Shown here piece by piece: positions 10,647-21,500 of a stretch of DNA of 64,000 nucleotides. A program made the position numbers and the translations under genes. Position 1 is the first letter of the stretch, and each line of letters opens with the position of its first letter. The notes under the pieces were generated by a model. It worked only from the letters and a program-made list of their open reading frames with translations. It searched no databases and was not told where the DNA came from. This DNA comes from Amanita rubescens (lineage: Eukaryota > Basidiomycota > Agaricomycetes > Agaricales > Amanitaceae): positions 1-64,000 of the forward strand of contig WION01000274.1 in the NCBI GenBank assembly GCA_015039365.1. Direction: 5' to 3'.

Positions 10647-12952
10647 TCATGCTGCCTTATAAACCATACATACAGTCTTTCTTAGATAGGCAGGTCTCTG
10701 ATTCCCATTCCATAACTCTTCGAATTCCTCTGCATCCTCCCCAGAGATATCAATCTCCAACCAATCCGGCAAGTTATCCACCCAACTCAAGCAGCGTGCT
10801 GTTGGCGGGAATTTTGTCCACGCCGTGACCTCTTTGAATACTCGAGTTGCACTGGCCGACACGGGGTTTGTAATAGGACCGAGATGAATCGATGGTCCCC
10901 AATTTCTTGGACGGCATTTTTCAGTCTTCTCGGCCGAAGAACGTACACATTTGCTTACTAAACCCCACCAAAAAGACATCTGACTTGATGTCATCTCCAC
11001 CACGTGCGATTACAACACTTTTCTCGTCTATTTTCCCGTATTCATAATGTCGCTTGTCCATATAATATTTAGTTCTGTTCAGGCTTTTCCTGTTCCTTGT
11101 CTAAGTGCCTCATCCGTAACAAACGCATTCCTCGTACCATTGATCACTTGACAATTGTCCAGAACATTGATACCAAGGCTTTCCCAAATATTCCAATAAC
11201 AAGACAGCGTGTGGCTCATCTTTGTCCAGAGAACTCACGAAAAAACCATACATACGAGCAATTTTACATTCTTGAGGGTCTTCGCTGAGTGAGCGATATG
11301 CAGAGGACTCCTCTGAAAGTATTCGTGTGGCATACTTTCCGCGCGCAGTCTTGACGACAACACAATCTTCAAAAGCTTTCCCTGACAATTCCACGCTGCC
11401 CACAAAAATGTTCCAGTCATCGCTAGCTCTAGTCCGTATAATCAGAGGATGGGATTCCTCAAGTTGCTCTTTTGGACTACGCTCGTACAAGTTCCAGTGC
11501 CTGTAGGGTACGGGATCATCGGCACCTTTCCGGGGGAACAGGGAGAGTTCTCGACAGTTCGATAGTACTTCTTCAATATCAATTGGGCCTATCTCTACGT
11601 CAGGAGCCTTGGTGCGACGATGTTTTACATATCCTGTCCATGAGGAAGGGAGGTCATTGGCGACTTTGCTTGCATTCAGTCGTGTCGCGCGATCTATGGC
11701 ATCTTGAATTGCAGCAATAAAAAGACCGACGTGGATCTGAAAATAGCCGGGATCGGCAGTGACAATAAGGTCACTTAGATAAAGCGTCCTGTTTCCACGG
11801 TCACGAACAACAATAATTTCAAAGTTTCCGCTGTTGAGAACCAGAAATGTTGCATCGTGCTTCACCATTTCAGACCATATCTACGTATCAAGTTAGTTCG
11901 ATCAACTATTGCATTAATGCGCTTTTCACCTGTTGTATCATACGCTTGGCTGATTCCTTGTGATTTTTGCGGTGTATGACAAGCGGCCGGGATGTGCCGA
12001 GTGAACGTCCAACGTCAGTCTTTCCCCAATCACTGGCGGTCAATCGAATGACAGGATTCTCCGCATCAAACCCGGTTGGGCGACCCGTCACCGGGGTGTT
12101 GAGCCTGGCATGCGAACAACGCTCGTCACATCCTTTCCAGCAAAAGTCGCCATGACAAGTCTGCTCCAGTAATGCAGTTAAATGTTGAAAAGTTCCGGAC
12201 GCGAGGCTCTTGAACTCGTAAAGTACGATATCGGCAAAATACTCCGCGACATCGTTCAACTTCTCTGGGAAGGGATTGTCACAAATGTAACATCTAAGAC
12301 CGTCGAGAAGGGCACTTTGTCTTCTCTTTCGGTCTGATGGCTTTTTCGTTATCTTGGTATATGGACAATCGTGCGAGCTGTCTTCCGGTGGCAGGATACC
12401 GAGATTTATGCGTATGCTCGCATCCGGAATAGCCATGTCTTGCTTGTGATCCTTCTTCCATTCTATATACCTCGGTTTCCACGAGGGCGTTTCAAACGCA
12501 AGTGCTGAAACTATAGGCAGGATCGCTTCTCCCATCGTCTTCGCATAATCATCGATGATCGCGTCCTCTGATCCGACAACTTTCTTGCCCTCAAGTAAGT
12601 TGCGCACATGATTGAAGTTGGTTTCTTCGCATTCAGGAGGCATGCCTAATTTCCCTTTGTATTCCTCGTAGCGCCTTTTTGCCACTTCTGCGAGCTGCGC
12701 TGATATGTTGGAGCAATAGGCGACTTTCGTCGGCCTCAAATTGATGTCAAGGTGCCTATCATAGGATCCTGGTTCGCGAGTTGAACTGCATTTTGAATGA
12801 TCAACTGCACGTTTATAGGGTCCGTCTAACCCTAGCCTAAAAATCTTCTGTATGTTGTCAAGGTCATCCGGCTCAGGAGTCGAAACCTGGTCATCGTCAG
12901 ACACAATGTATCTGTTAACCACTCCTGTTAGATGATTCAGCGCTGATTTCAT
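10647..12952 (-). pseudogene. FunK1-type kinase-like gene, type B, copy B1 (diverged, probably broken)
   Basis: Exon 1 (12952-11930, 341 codons) and exon 2 (from 11880, open to 11110) are intact. They align with the B genes: the FEFKSL-like YEFKSLASG, PVTGRPTGFDA, IW-x-EMVKHDAT and LLLEYLGKP. The last exon is damaged. Where the other copies have HGALS-x-RK, this one reads YGKIDEKS, and near 10955-11000 the frame must shift by one base to reach the C-terminal part (IHLGPITN ... WLEIDISGEDAEEFEELW). The shift could be a sequencing error or a real lesion. Unlike B2 and B3 it lacks the intron after exon 2. With no HRD-type motif it could not be a conventional kinase. Confidence 0.7.
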
Positions 12953-12967
12953 GCGTACATCATGTAG

Positions 12968-13427
12968 TCATTTACCCGGTGCCGCTTTGCTTTTACGATC
13001 TACGCATTTACCAGAAGTAGCAATTTTCTTTGTCCGAGGCGTCGACGTATCAGAACTTGGGTTTTTCTCGTCAACGAATCCTTTCCTCGTCGCGAGAATA
13101 TGGCCAATCGTAGACCGGAGTGTCTGAACAAATAGACGGATGCTCCCGAAAATGAGAATTGGGATGAACCGGAGTATCTGAACAAATAGATGAATGCTCC
13201 CGAAAATGAGAATTAGGATGAACCACGTCAGGGGCATGCTGGAAGTCGTCAAAAGCGACAATTATCCAATTATAGGTTTTATACTTCTCGCAGCATCGAT
13301 TAGGCACAATAGCACCGGGGTAGCTAGTTCCACCTTCAGAAGTGAAGGGCAAATCGCGAAACCATGGATACTGTGTGTCCGTGTCATTTTTCAACACAGC
13401 CGTGAATATCAAAAACGAGAAACCCAC
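12968..13427 (-). other. Unassigned reading frames with an internal 50-60-bp tandem repeat
   Basis: A 118-codon frame (13427-13071) contains the segment HPNSHFREH-x-SICSDTPV twice in succession. The DNA repeat unit covers about 13130-13210 in two copies. An overlapping frame continues to 12968 with a basic, Ser/Lys-rich tail (TPRTKK, DRKSKAAPGK). It lies just upstream of B1 on the same strand. It could be a short gene, or the C-terminal remains of another kinase gene. I do not recognise it. Confidence 0.35.
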
Positions 13428-13539
13428 TCTGGGGCAGCCCTTGAAATATCACTGGTGCTTGATTAATCAAAAATTGTATTAATTTTGGCTTGTAACATGA
13501 TGCATCCGTCGATCACTGGACAGCAATACTATTCAGCTA

Positions 13540-14480
13540 TACTTGGACAAACAACTAGACATCAGAAATACTCATGGACCCACAAAGATGCATAGGCTTC
13601 TGGCACGGGCAATAGTTCTATGATGCGATTTGACGTGATCATGACAAATATGAACCGTTTTATGAGGCATACAATCCTTTGAAATAGTTACAATTGCGCG
13701 CAGTAGATGACTTGTAGATTTTGACGGCGTAAAATAAGCCTGCTCACATTCTAAAGATTCGCTCCCATCGCCTATGTCGCCCTTCTTACGTAGTTTTTCT
13801 TTACCGATGTCATGTAGCATGTGAAGGAGGCAACAGCCGGCGTCCGCCGTCCAGCAGACAGCTGACTTCCAAGGCGGACGAGCACATGGATGTTTGTGGG
13901 TCCATGGGTATTTTATTGTCCTAGTTGTTTGCCCAAGTATAATCGTTGAAACGTTGACATTGAACTTGGGCTGGTGCGTCCATCAATAACCACAACACTG
14001 ATAAATCAGGCAAGCGAGGCCGTAAGTAGAACGGAAGGTACTCGGTTTCCTCGTTACATCATATTGGTTTTACGGCTATGTGTTCAAAAACCGTGGTTTC
14101 ACAGCCTGGTTCAAGAGGTGATAGATCCGCACTGGGACTCGGAGGGATTATTTGGTCGCACCAAACAAACGCGTCGCCTTTGAAACACTGAACAGCGGCG
14201 AACCGTCGAACTTGTACAAGTACGTACGTCCTTCCCTAACCATTCCATTCTATTGTATTAAAGTATACGTGGCTGTGAACCTAGGAATCCTTCACCGGCC
14301 CGTCTACCCACGTTCTTCACTTTTCTATGTTGCAATACTAAAGCGACCGCGCGCACTCGCGTTGTAATGGACGTATGATGTCAAATCCGTGATCCATGCG
14401 GGTTTAAACTTTTTTTTACGTTGGGAAAGTCGAGGAGCCTTCTGAGAAAGCCAGCGTTAGTGCACTCGATCCATTTGTCG
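13540..14480 (+). repeat. Dispersed repeat R, copy 3, with an inverted partial copy
   Basis: 13685-13960 matches 1706-1990, including the core inverted repeat at 13885-13906. 14040-14480 matches 7590-8000. A short piece of the same core lies in inverted orientation at 13540-13595 (reads CATGGACCCACAAAG on the plus strand), so the two copies face each other across about 300 bp. No coding gene is seen. Confidence 0.7.
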
Positions 14481-14599
14481 AACAGACCGTTCACTTCCTG
14501 ATCCTCGCTGGTACTTCTAGTGCTAGACTTCCCCCCTCCTCAGAACAATTACCTTGATTGCCAAGACGTTCTCGAACGACATATGCAAGATGAGAACCT

Positions 14600-15110
14600 A
14601 GGCATTGGGCGTTCTTATCGTCGGTCCTACAACCCTCGGCCTTTCTGCTCCAGAATCGGTAACTCTTGGTGGCGGCCGCTATCCTGGATCGAACTTTAAT
14701 ATCGACCATCTCTTGCTCCTCGAGAAAAACCTCGATTGCAAGATATTAGTGCGTTTAGGTGAAGTCAAAGCTATCGAAGAATACCGAGCCATCGGTGCTG
14801 GTGACAAGGGTATCATCAAGGAGCGTCTCATTGCCAATTGTCCCATGAGGAAAGCTAGATTCATTGACACACCAGAGGTCTGCTTCAAGCATGCATCGAT
14901 AGGACGATCGAACTGAAAAAGGGAATGGGCCTCTTATCATTCCTTGGACTACAGGTACGTGACGCGCTCCTGATGATGATTCATACGTTAATCGGTTCTT
15001 AAGAACTTGGCTTCATCAGAAAGCCAAGGGTATTCATATCGATCTTTTTTCGACGAGTGTAAGAACCACTCTTTATAGGTATGCTCATGGAAGTGTTGTC
15101 AGCTTGCACT
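14600..15110 (+). pseudogene. Relic of ATP-citrate lyase (ATP-citrate synthase)
   Basis: Translated segments resemble conserved parts of the CoA-ligase-type half of ATP-citrate lyase: VLIVGPTTLG, GGGRYPGSNF-x-IDHLL, CKILVRLGEV followed by EEYRAI, a degraded KPIVAW-like region with EVCFKHASIG, and after an intron-like gap LGFIRKPRVFIS. The segments run in the family's order, but pieces are missing between them and stops interrupt the frame. The intact enzyme makes cytosolic acetyl-CoA from citrate; this copy cannot. It is an isolated partial duplicate of a housekeeping gene. Confidence 0.6.
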
Positions 15111-15940
15111 GATTTAAGCGCCTTCAGGACACATTGACACCACTCTTGGGATATTAGGGCATAGTTTACCGGACAGTTTCCCTTTGCAATGTTGCTGTTC
15201 GGAATATTGAGGATGGCCCATATATGCGTGCTGGAGGGGGGGGGAGCATATCTAGTAACTAAGTACGCCCAAAAAGGACAAAATCTCCTTGTTGAAGCTA
15301 TTTGCATCATACGTAGAGGCGATATCGATACCTGATACAGAGAGCCCTATCATTCCGCTGCTCATGCTTGCCTCAAGCTGCTCCGGAACATCTCCTGTAC
15401 GAACGTAGGTATCTATCGCAGAGTCCTCAGGAATGATTGATGGCGGAAAGATGTTATCTCGCCAATCGGGCCAGTTCCTTCCAGCAACTCCGATGGCGAC
15501 TCACCCTATCCCAAATGCATGGACGTCCCGGTGCCCATATAGTAGGCATGTGCCCGAGACGATGGATTATTCAAACGGTGAAAACAGTACCAAATAGTAA
15601 ATTGACGTACGTGAGCTGTGCCCTCCCTCACTTCCCTGCTCTTGCCATCTAGCTCGTCTCTCCCCACGCTCATCGCCCATGGCTACGACCGCATCGCATT
15701 ATGTCTTCACTCCACCAATGGACCGTCAGAGTCATGAGCAAACCGATATAAAGGTCTGAGTCGCCACCGTGCGCGCTCGGTCAGGGTGTACGCATCAAAT
15801 TATTTTTTCTGCCCAACACTTCTCTTATAAGTAGCACATTCAGGTCCCACAGCGCTGTCTGTGTATGATCTCGAAATTGGTATGTAATATATCCTCGATA
15901 CGAGCCATTTGAATAAAAACGCGCATATAGTTAAGTTTAG
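15110..15940. other. Intergenic stretch, no gene recognised
   Basis: Only short overlapping frames with no family motif. It may include further eroded parts of the ATP-citrate lyase relic, but I cannot align them by eye. Confidence 0.4.
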
Positions 15941-15942
15941 GA

Positions 15943-16119
15943 TATGGGACTCCGCCCATCTCTCACCCCAGCTCCCGCCACCCTTCAAGCATCCGTCTCT
16001 CAGGCTCTCGAAGTCACTCTTGCTACCGCTGCCGCCGAATCTCCCCCTGCGCCGAAATGGGAACCGAAGCCGGTGCCGGCCAAAGACCCAAAGGCGGGGT
16101 CAACTAGCAAGAGACATTA
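15943..16119 (+). pseudogene. Ala/Pro/Lys-rich gene fragment, related to 37180-37390
   Basis: A 58-codon open frame (MGLRPSLTP ... PAPKWEPKPVPAKDPK) ends in TAG at about 16119. The minus strand at 37390-37180 carries a similar text (TATLEHLS ... PAPKPAKKAALEKSEPK), and both are followed by a related TTAGGCCGACGT segment. Both appear to be pieces of one unrecognised parent gene. Confidence 0.4.
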
Positions 16120-16239
16120 GGCCGACGTGGCATAGCCGACACTCTCTTCAAGTTGTACAATGTAATCAATTACAATAGCAGCAATGAAATGAATTGCAAC
16201 GTGTGGATTGTAACTTAAGCTTTCAAGCCTGATGAGCAG

Positions 16240-17430
16240 TTAGATTTGTATTGCTATTAGGTTATAATTCCGCAATTTACAAATGCATCATCGGCCTATT
16301 CAACAGTAGACTAACAATACAACATCGCGATCAACTACACGAACGACCAGTGCGGCTGCTCCTTCGCATATTTAATTGTGATCTCATCTCTGTTCATTTC
16401 AAATACGAAAGGATCGGAGACAGCGTTGTCGATGATGGTGTCGGTTACCAAATACTGGTGCCAGAAGATGGAGAATTTCTTGATCGGGGTAAGCTCGCTC
16501 GTCATATCAGTCAGAATTTTGGACGATAGGAAGAGAGAATGGTAAGTGTCAGTGATGGGGTTGAAGCTCCTGACCCCCACGCGGGCATCCTCCCTCCAAT
16601 CATTTTGGACTCCGAGTGGCTTATTCTGGTCTACATCACCAATGACTCTGCCGTCACCATGATCATCAAACGTGGCCTTCTGGCCTAATTTAATGTCGGC
16701 AAATTCGGTGCCAGACGTGACTTTGACGCCCTCCTATATAATAAATGCACATCTTAGCGAAGGAATCGATGACTAAATAGGTGCAGACTGACCTGGTACG
16801 ACATCGTTTCGAAGACTTGATACTTGTCCTCCCACTCGAGTTTCACCTCGAGCCCGAGACTCTTGTTAGGAACCATAGCGAAGACGACATTTCCTTTAAG
16901 TATTTTTGGACCAGCTTTTACGTCCCTCGTGAGGCAGAGATTGAAATCACGGCCCACGAGTGTTTCTAACGCGTCTCTATCAATGAGAACTTTGACCTTC
17001 GGCATCTGAATAACATAGAAATGGTGATGACTCTGGTGAGCGAGTGGACAGTATCGAAGACAAGCAGCTGGCATACAATGCTTAGAGTAGAGAGCGCAAA
17101 CTGTCAGGTTGGTTGTTGGTTGGTTGGATCCCTTCAGATTGAAGCAGCTTTATAGCTTTTCATTCGAACATCTGGAGATTCAGACGCAAGCTACGCGGTC
17201 CTTCCCCGCAACGGGCCATCTTCAATCAGCACATCGCTCACTGTGGGATTTTTTCGCTGCTAAAAGAACACTTTTCGATTGGCCGATTCGATTGAGAAGT
17301 TCCAGATAACGAGAAGGCACCCGACATATATGATTGCGATGCTCACACATGTGAATGTATTGTTTCTCTACCGGAGCTCACGGATCTCATCCATCTACAT
17401 CAGAAATTCATTAATGTCAGGCAGCCTGTC
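16240..17430 (-). repeat. Segmental duplication block of family C, copy 2
   Basis: Same orientation and content as 2230-3470. Homology ends at about 17430, immediately before a short FunK1 fragment and the left end of the Helitron. Confidence 0.8.
16335..17005 (-). CDS. Unrecognised small protein family C, copy C3 (203 aa)
   Basis: Exons 17005-16793 (71 codons) and 16733-16335 (133 codons with stop), separated by a GT-AG intron at the same position as in C1 and C2. The start MPKVKVLID aligns with the starts of the other copies. Conserved segments are GRDFNLCL, KGNVVFAMVP, WEDKYQVFET, ARVGVRSFNP and FWHQYLVTDT. It is closest to C1, with the flanking DNA also shared, and has no visible inactivating change. 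Function unknown. Confidence 0.75.
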
Positions 17431-17442
17431 ACATCCTAGGTT

Positions 17443-17465
17443 ATGCAGAGAAATTCGAAGAGTTA
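17443..17465 (+). pseudogene. Left piece of a FunK1 type-B 3' end, split by the Helitron
   Basis: ATGCAGAGAAATTCGAAG and the following AGTTA match, with one mismatch, the coding strand of B1 (10735-10712, residues AEEFEEL). The match stops exactly where the Helitron begins and resumes at 26039. Confidence 0.7.
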
Positions 17466-17466
17466 T

Positions 17467-17475
17467 TCCGAGGCC
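17467..17475 (+). other. 5' terminal inverted-repeat arm of the Helitron
   Basis: TCCGAGGCC, one base inside the 5' end. Its exact reverse complement GGCCTCGGA is at 26001-26009, about 29 bp from the 3' end. Confidence 0.5.
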
Positions 17476-17629
17476 GTAGTGTAAACGAAGGTCTCGGTTT
17501 ATAACGTGACGGTCTCGGTTCTCTTAACGTGCGGCAATCAAGCCGTATTACATCAGCTGTGATTGCCGTGTCGTGCCGCAAGATTGCACAGCCACGCCAC
17601 GTGTCCGTGCTCTCGCTCGCCGGACGTGT

Positions 17630-18330
17630 CTCAGGCTTGCTCGCTCGCCAGATCCGTCCTCGGTGCTTTATCGCTGCATCGCTCGCACCCTGCCGCACCC
17701 CGCCGCACCCCACGTAAGCCCCATGTTGCCCGATTTCGATATTGCTGACCCTCCACCACATCCTTCGCCCACCCACAATTCAATTACGCCCAAATTACGC
17801 CCTGCTTCACCCGGTCGCACACTGGCACCCATCTGCACCCATCTGCACCCATCTGCACCTCGTTGCACTTCACCACACTTCGCTGCACCCCAGGTAAGCC
17901 CCGTGACACCCAGCTTTGACGTTGCTGACCCTCTGCCGCCCACCTACGTCCTGTTTCTCCCTTCCGCACCCTCCTGCACTCTTCCGCACCCTCCCGCACC
18001 CTCCTGCACCCAGCCGCACCCAGCCGCACCCAGCCGCACCCCAGGTAAGTCTCATGACACCCGGTTTCAACGTTGCTAAGCCGTTACCATATCCATTGCC
18101 CACCCACCACTCAATTACGCCCTGCTCCACCCCATCATATCCTTGCACCGTTCTACACTGTTCTGCACCTTGTCGCACCCCACTGCACTTTGCTACACCC
18201 CAGGTAAGCCCCATGATACCCAGCTTTGATGTTGCTGACCCACCACCACATCCTTCAACCACCCACCATTCAACTACCTCCTGTTTCTCCCCACTGCACC
18301 ATTTTGCACTGTTCTGCACCCTTGCTGGTG
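17630..18330 (+). repeat. C-rich tandem array in the Helitron 5' region
   Basis: Four related units of about 150-180 bp begin near 17708, 17889, 18040 and 18199. Each has a GTAAG-containing segment (three times AGGTAAG, once CGTAAG), then a TTGATGTTGCTGAC-like run and ACCACCA-rich text. Between them are short iterations such as ACCCATCTGC (three times near 17828) and ACCCAGCCGC (three times near 18008). Frames across it give His/Pro/Ser-rich text without family features and are taken as non-coding leader. Confidence 0.7.
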
Positions 18331-18540
18331 CTCTGATGCCCTTGTTCACTAGCCCTCTGCCCTTGCTCATCTGTTCTCTGCCTTCACTTGTCAACCCTCT
18401 GCCTCTCTTGCCCTCAACCCTTGCCCTCCTGCCCCCTCCCTTTATCCTGTACTATGTCTTGCAATATCATGTTATTCTCTTTGGTATGTCCTTCTTTTCC
18501 TTACTTTTAAATGAGAAAATCCTGAATATCACAGTTTTTC

Positions 18541-21500
18541 TTGTTGTATTTTGTTTTTCTTGTATTTTATCTCCTGTCTGCATATGACAATATGATCAAG
18601 TGTATGATGTTTCTGCCCTCAGGGGTATATGAGATGCCACTGTTTGTGTGTGACATGTCATTATTGGTGAATGATATGCCATTATTATTGGTGAATGGAA
18701 TGCCATTATTGGTAACAGAAACACCATTATTGGTAAAAGAAACACCATTATTGGTAAAAGAAACACCATTATTGGTAAAAGAAACACCATTATTGGTAAA
18801 AGAAACACCATTATTGGTAAAAGAAACACCACTATTGGTAAAAGAAACACCATTATTGGTAAAAGAAATCCTGTTATATGAAATGCCATTTCTGGTATTA
18901 ATCATCATTGTTATCATGAATTCTACATCCATCTATGTCAAAACCCCCAAAAATGTTATGTTCAGATGTCTTTGTAAACATGAAGTCTGTTCATGTGCAA
19001 TATACAAAGGTGGATATAAATTATGTCTAGCTACTTATGCTGATATCAAGGACTATCTCCTGGAAGAATACTGTACAAATCCTGATCTTGAATCCTCTGA
19101 ATTTAAGTTTGTAGGTCACATGCATAAATCTGATGCAAAGAAATATGGAGATACTCACTATATACATGTCCTATTACCCCTACATGCACATGTTAAAATT
19201 GTACACTTAACTGAGTGCAAAAAAATAGCCAATGAGCATGGTATTTTAGCACACCCAAGAACAACCATTGCTTCAATGAGAAAACTTTTCAGTGAACATG
19301 AATGTGATAAGTGCTCAACCTATATTACAGTATTTGAAGCTGTGCCTTCCAAAAAAGAGCGTAAAAAAATTCAGAGGAAAAACACAAAAGACCTAAAAAC
19401 ATCAGCAGAGAAAGAATCCTTTCAACTAACAATTTTTGATGAAGATGAAGATCTTGCATCAATCTTCCCTCCTGTGCCTTTAGACAAGACATTATCACAT
19501 AAAGTAATAACAGCTGCTTGTAAAAAGTTTGAGCCCAAATTATTTGAAGAAGCTGGATGTGCTGTTTGTGGACAACTTGTCCCTCAATCTTCTCTTACAA
19601 GACTCTCAGGCATGAAAAATTATCTACATGTACTGGAGGCACCTGGTCTAACAAGACAAGAAAGGCTCAAGATTTCAGACAAGAGATGTGAATATCCATA
19701 TGCCATAGATCAATCATGTCAACATATATGTAATCCTTGTCGTGCATCTATAAGAGTTTCCAGAGTTCCAAAAATGGCACTTGCAAATGGTCTATGGTTG
19801 GGACCTGTTCCTGAAGCATTATCTTCTTTACGATATATTGAAAAAATGTTGGTTGCCAGAATTCGCCATAGCTTTTGTTCAATTAGGATTGCTTCAGGCA
19901 TGAGAAAAATGAAAGCACATGCAATTGCTTTCCAGCAACCTATTCCTAAGATATATGATATTCTACCTCCTCCCAAGGCTGACATTGAGGAAGTCATTGC
20001 TATAATGTTCACTGGCCCATGCAAACCTACCACTGCAGACTTTAAACGTACACCATTCCTTGTAAGGCGCAATCATGTGAAGAAAGCATTAGAATGGCTA
20101 ATTTTGAATCATGGTGATTATGAGGATGTTACCATCTCTTCAGACAATCTCAATGAATATCCTGAAGACATGCCTCCTGTAAGTGTTGAATATAAAGCCA
20201 TGACACATAATAAAATTCCTGAGGGGACAAGTGTACATGATATGGAAAATGAGGATGGTACTGAAGAAGGTGATTGTGCATTTACAGTCCATGGTCTGAC
20301 AGGACAACAATTTGATGTCATGACAACTAATGCAGTGAAAGCAAAAGCATTACAGCACTTGGGTGCACAAGGCAAATTTCTTGCTATAGGCCATAGTGAG
20401 CAACCAGAATCCATATGGCATAACCCACAGCTTTATCCACAAATGTTTCCATGGTTATTTCCTTATGGTCTTGGAGGAGTGGGTTCAATTGAAGGATTAT
20501 CTGATAAGATACACAAAAAATGGCTCTTGATGTATCATGATAAGCGTTTCCAGGTTGATCATGATTTCCCATTTGTAGCATTTAGCCATGAGCAAATAAA
20601 GACAGCATCTTCACAATGTTTCTTGTTGGCTGAGAAGAAGATATTCAATGACATTAAACAACGAATTGTAAACATTGACAATGTTGTTTTGACAAATATC
20701 ATAGATCGTTTGGCTAAAGAGGAATTTGTTAAGCCACAAAATAAAGAAGAAGAGCAGTGTTTTCAGTTAATGAAAGATGTTGATCATGTGGCAGGTCCTG
20801 TAAATGGATCAAATACAAGCAAAAAGTGGATGAGAAATGAAATCTGGTCTTTAATATACCACAGAGGGGCCCCATTCTGGTATATAACAATATCACCAGC
20901 TGATATCAAGCATCCTCTTTGCATCTATTATGCAGGTAAAAATGAAACATTTGAAGCAGAAATACTCCCTTATGATGAACGTTTGAGGCTTGTGTGTGCA
21001 AATCCAGTTGCAGGGGCACGCTTCTTTGACTTCATGGTGAATACTTTTATAAGTGACATCCTTGGGGTAGGCTCAGAACACAGAGGTGTTTATGGGGATG
21101 TTCCAGCTTATTATGGTACAGTAGAGCAACAGGGACGTTTAACACTACACCTTCACATGCTAATATGGCTTATGGGTAATTTGACAGCCCAAGAAATGAG
21201 AGAACACATACTTGATCCAAATTCTGAATGGAAACAGAAACTGATTTCATGGCTGGAGAGTTGTCATATTGGAGAGTTTATGACAGGCACACAAGTTGAA
21301 GTGCTCAACAAAGTGGCTGAACAAGCCAAAAGTGATTCATACAGGGATCCTACAGAGACATTGCCACAACCTCCTCCTAAACTTTGCAAATCAATTCATA
21401 CTTATGCAAGTGAATGTAATAGTTGTTCTGAATGGAATAAATGGTGGGACTGCTTTGAGAACACAGTTGATGACCTTGTAAGTAGATCTAATATACACAA

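Noticed and set aside
17573..18587. Long plus- and minus-strand frames rich in Pro/His/Cys or Gly across the C-rich array
   Set aside because: They follow from the tandem repeat composition, overlap on both strands and show no family motif.
18700..18870. Possible CRISPR-like array
   Set aside because: The 21-bp units are contiguous without spacers, in a eukaryotic transposon.
18567..18932. Minus-strand frame with FTNNGVS repeats
   Set aside because: Shadow of the 21-bp minisatellite, whose length keeps all frames open.
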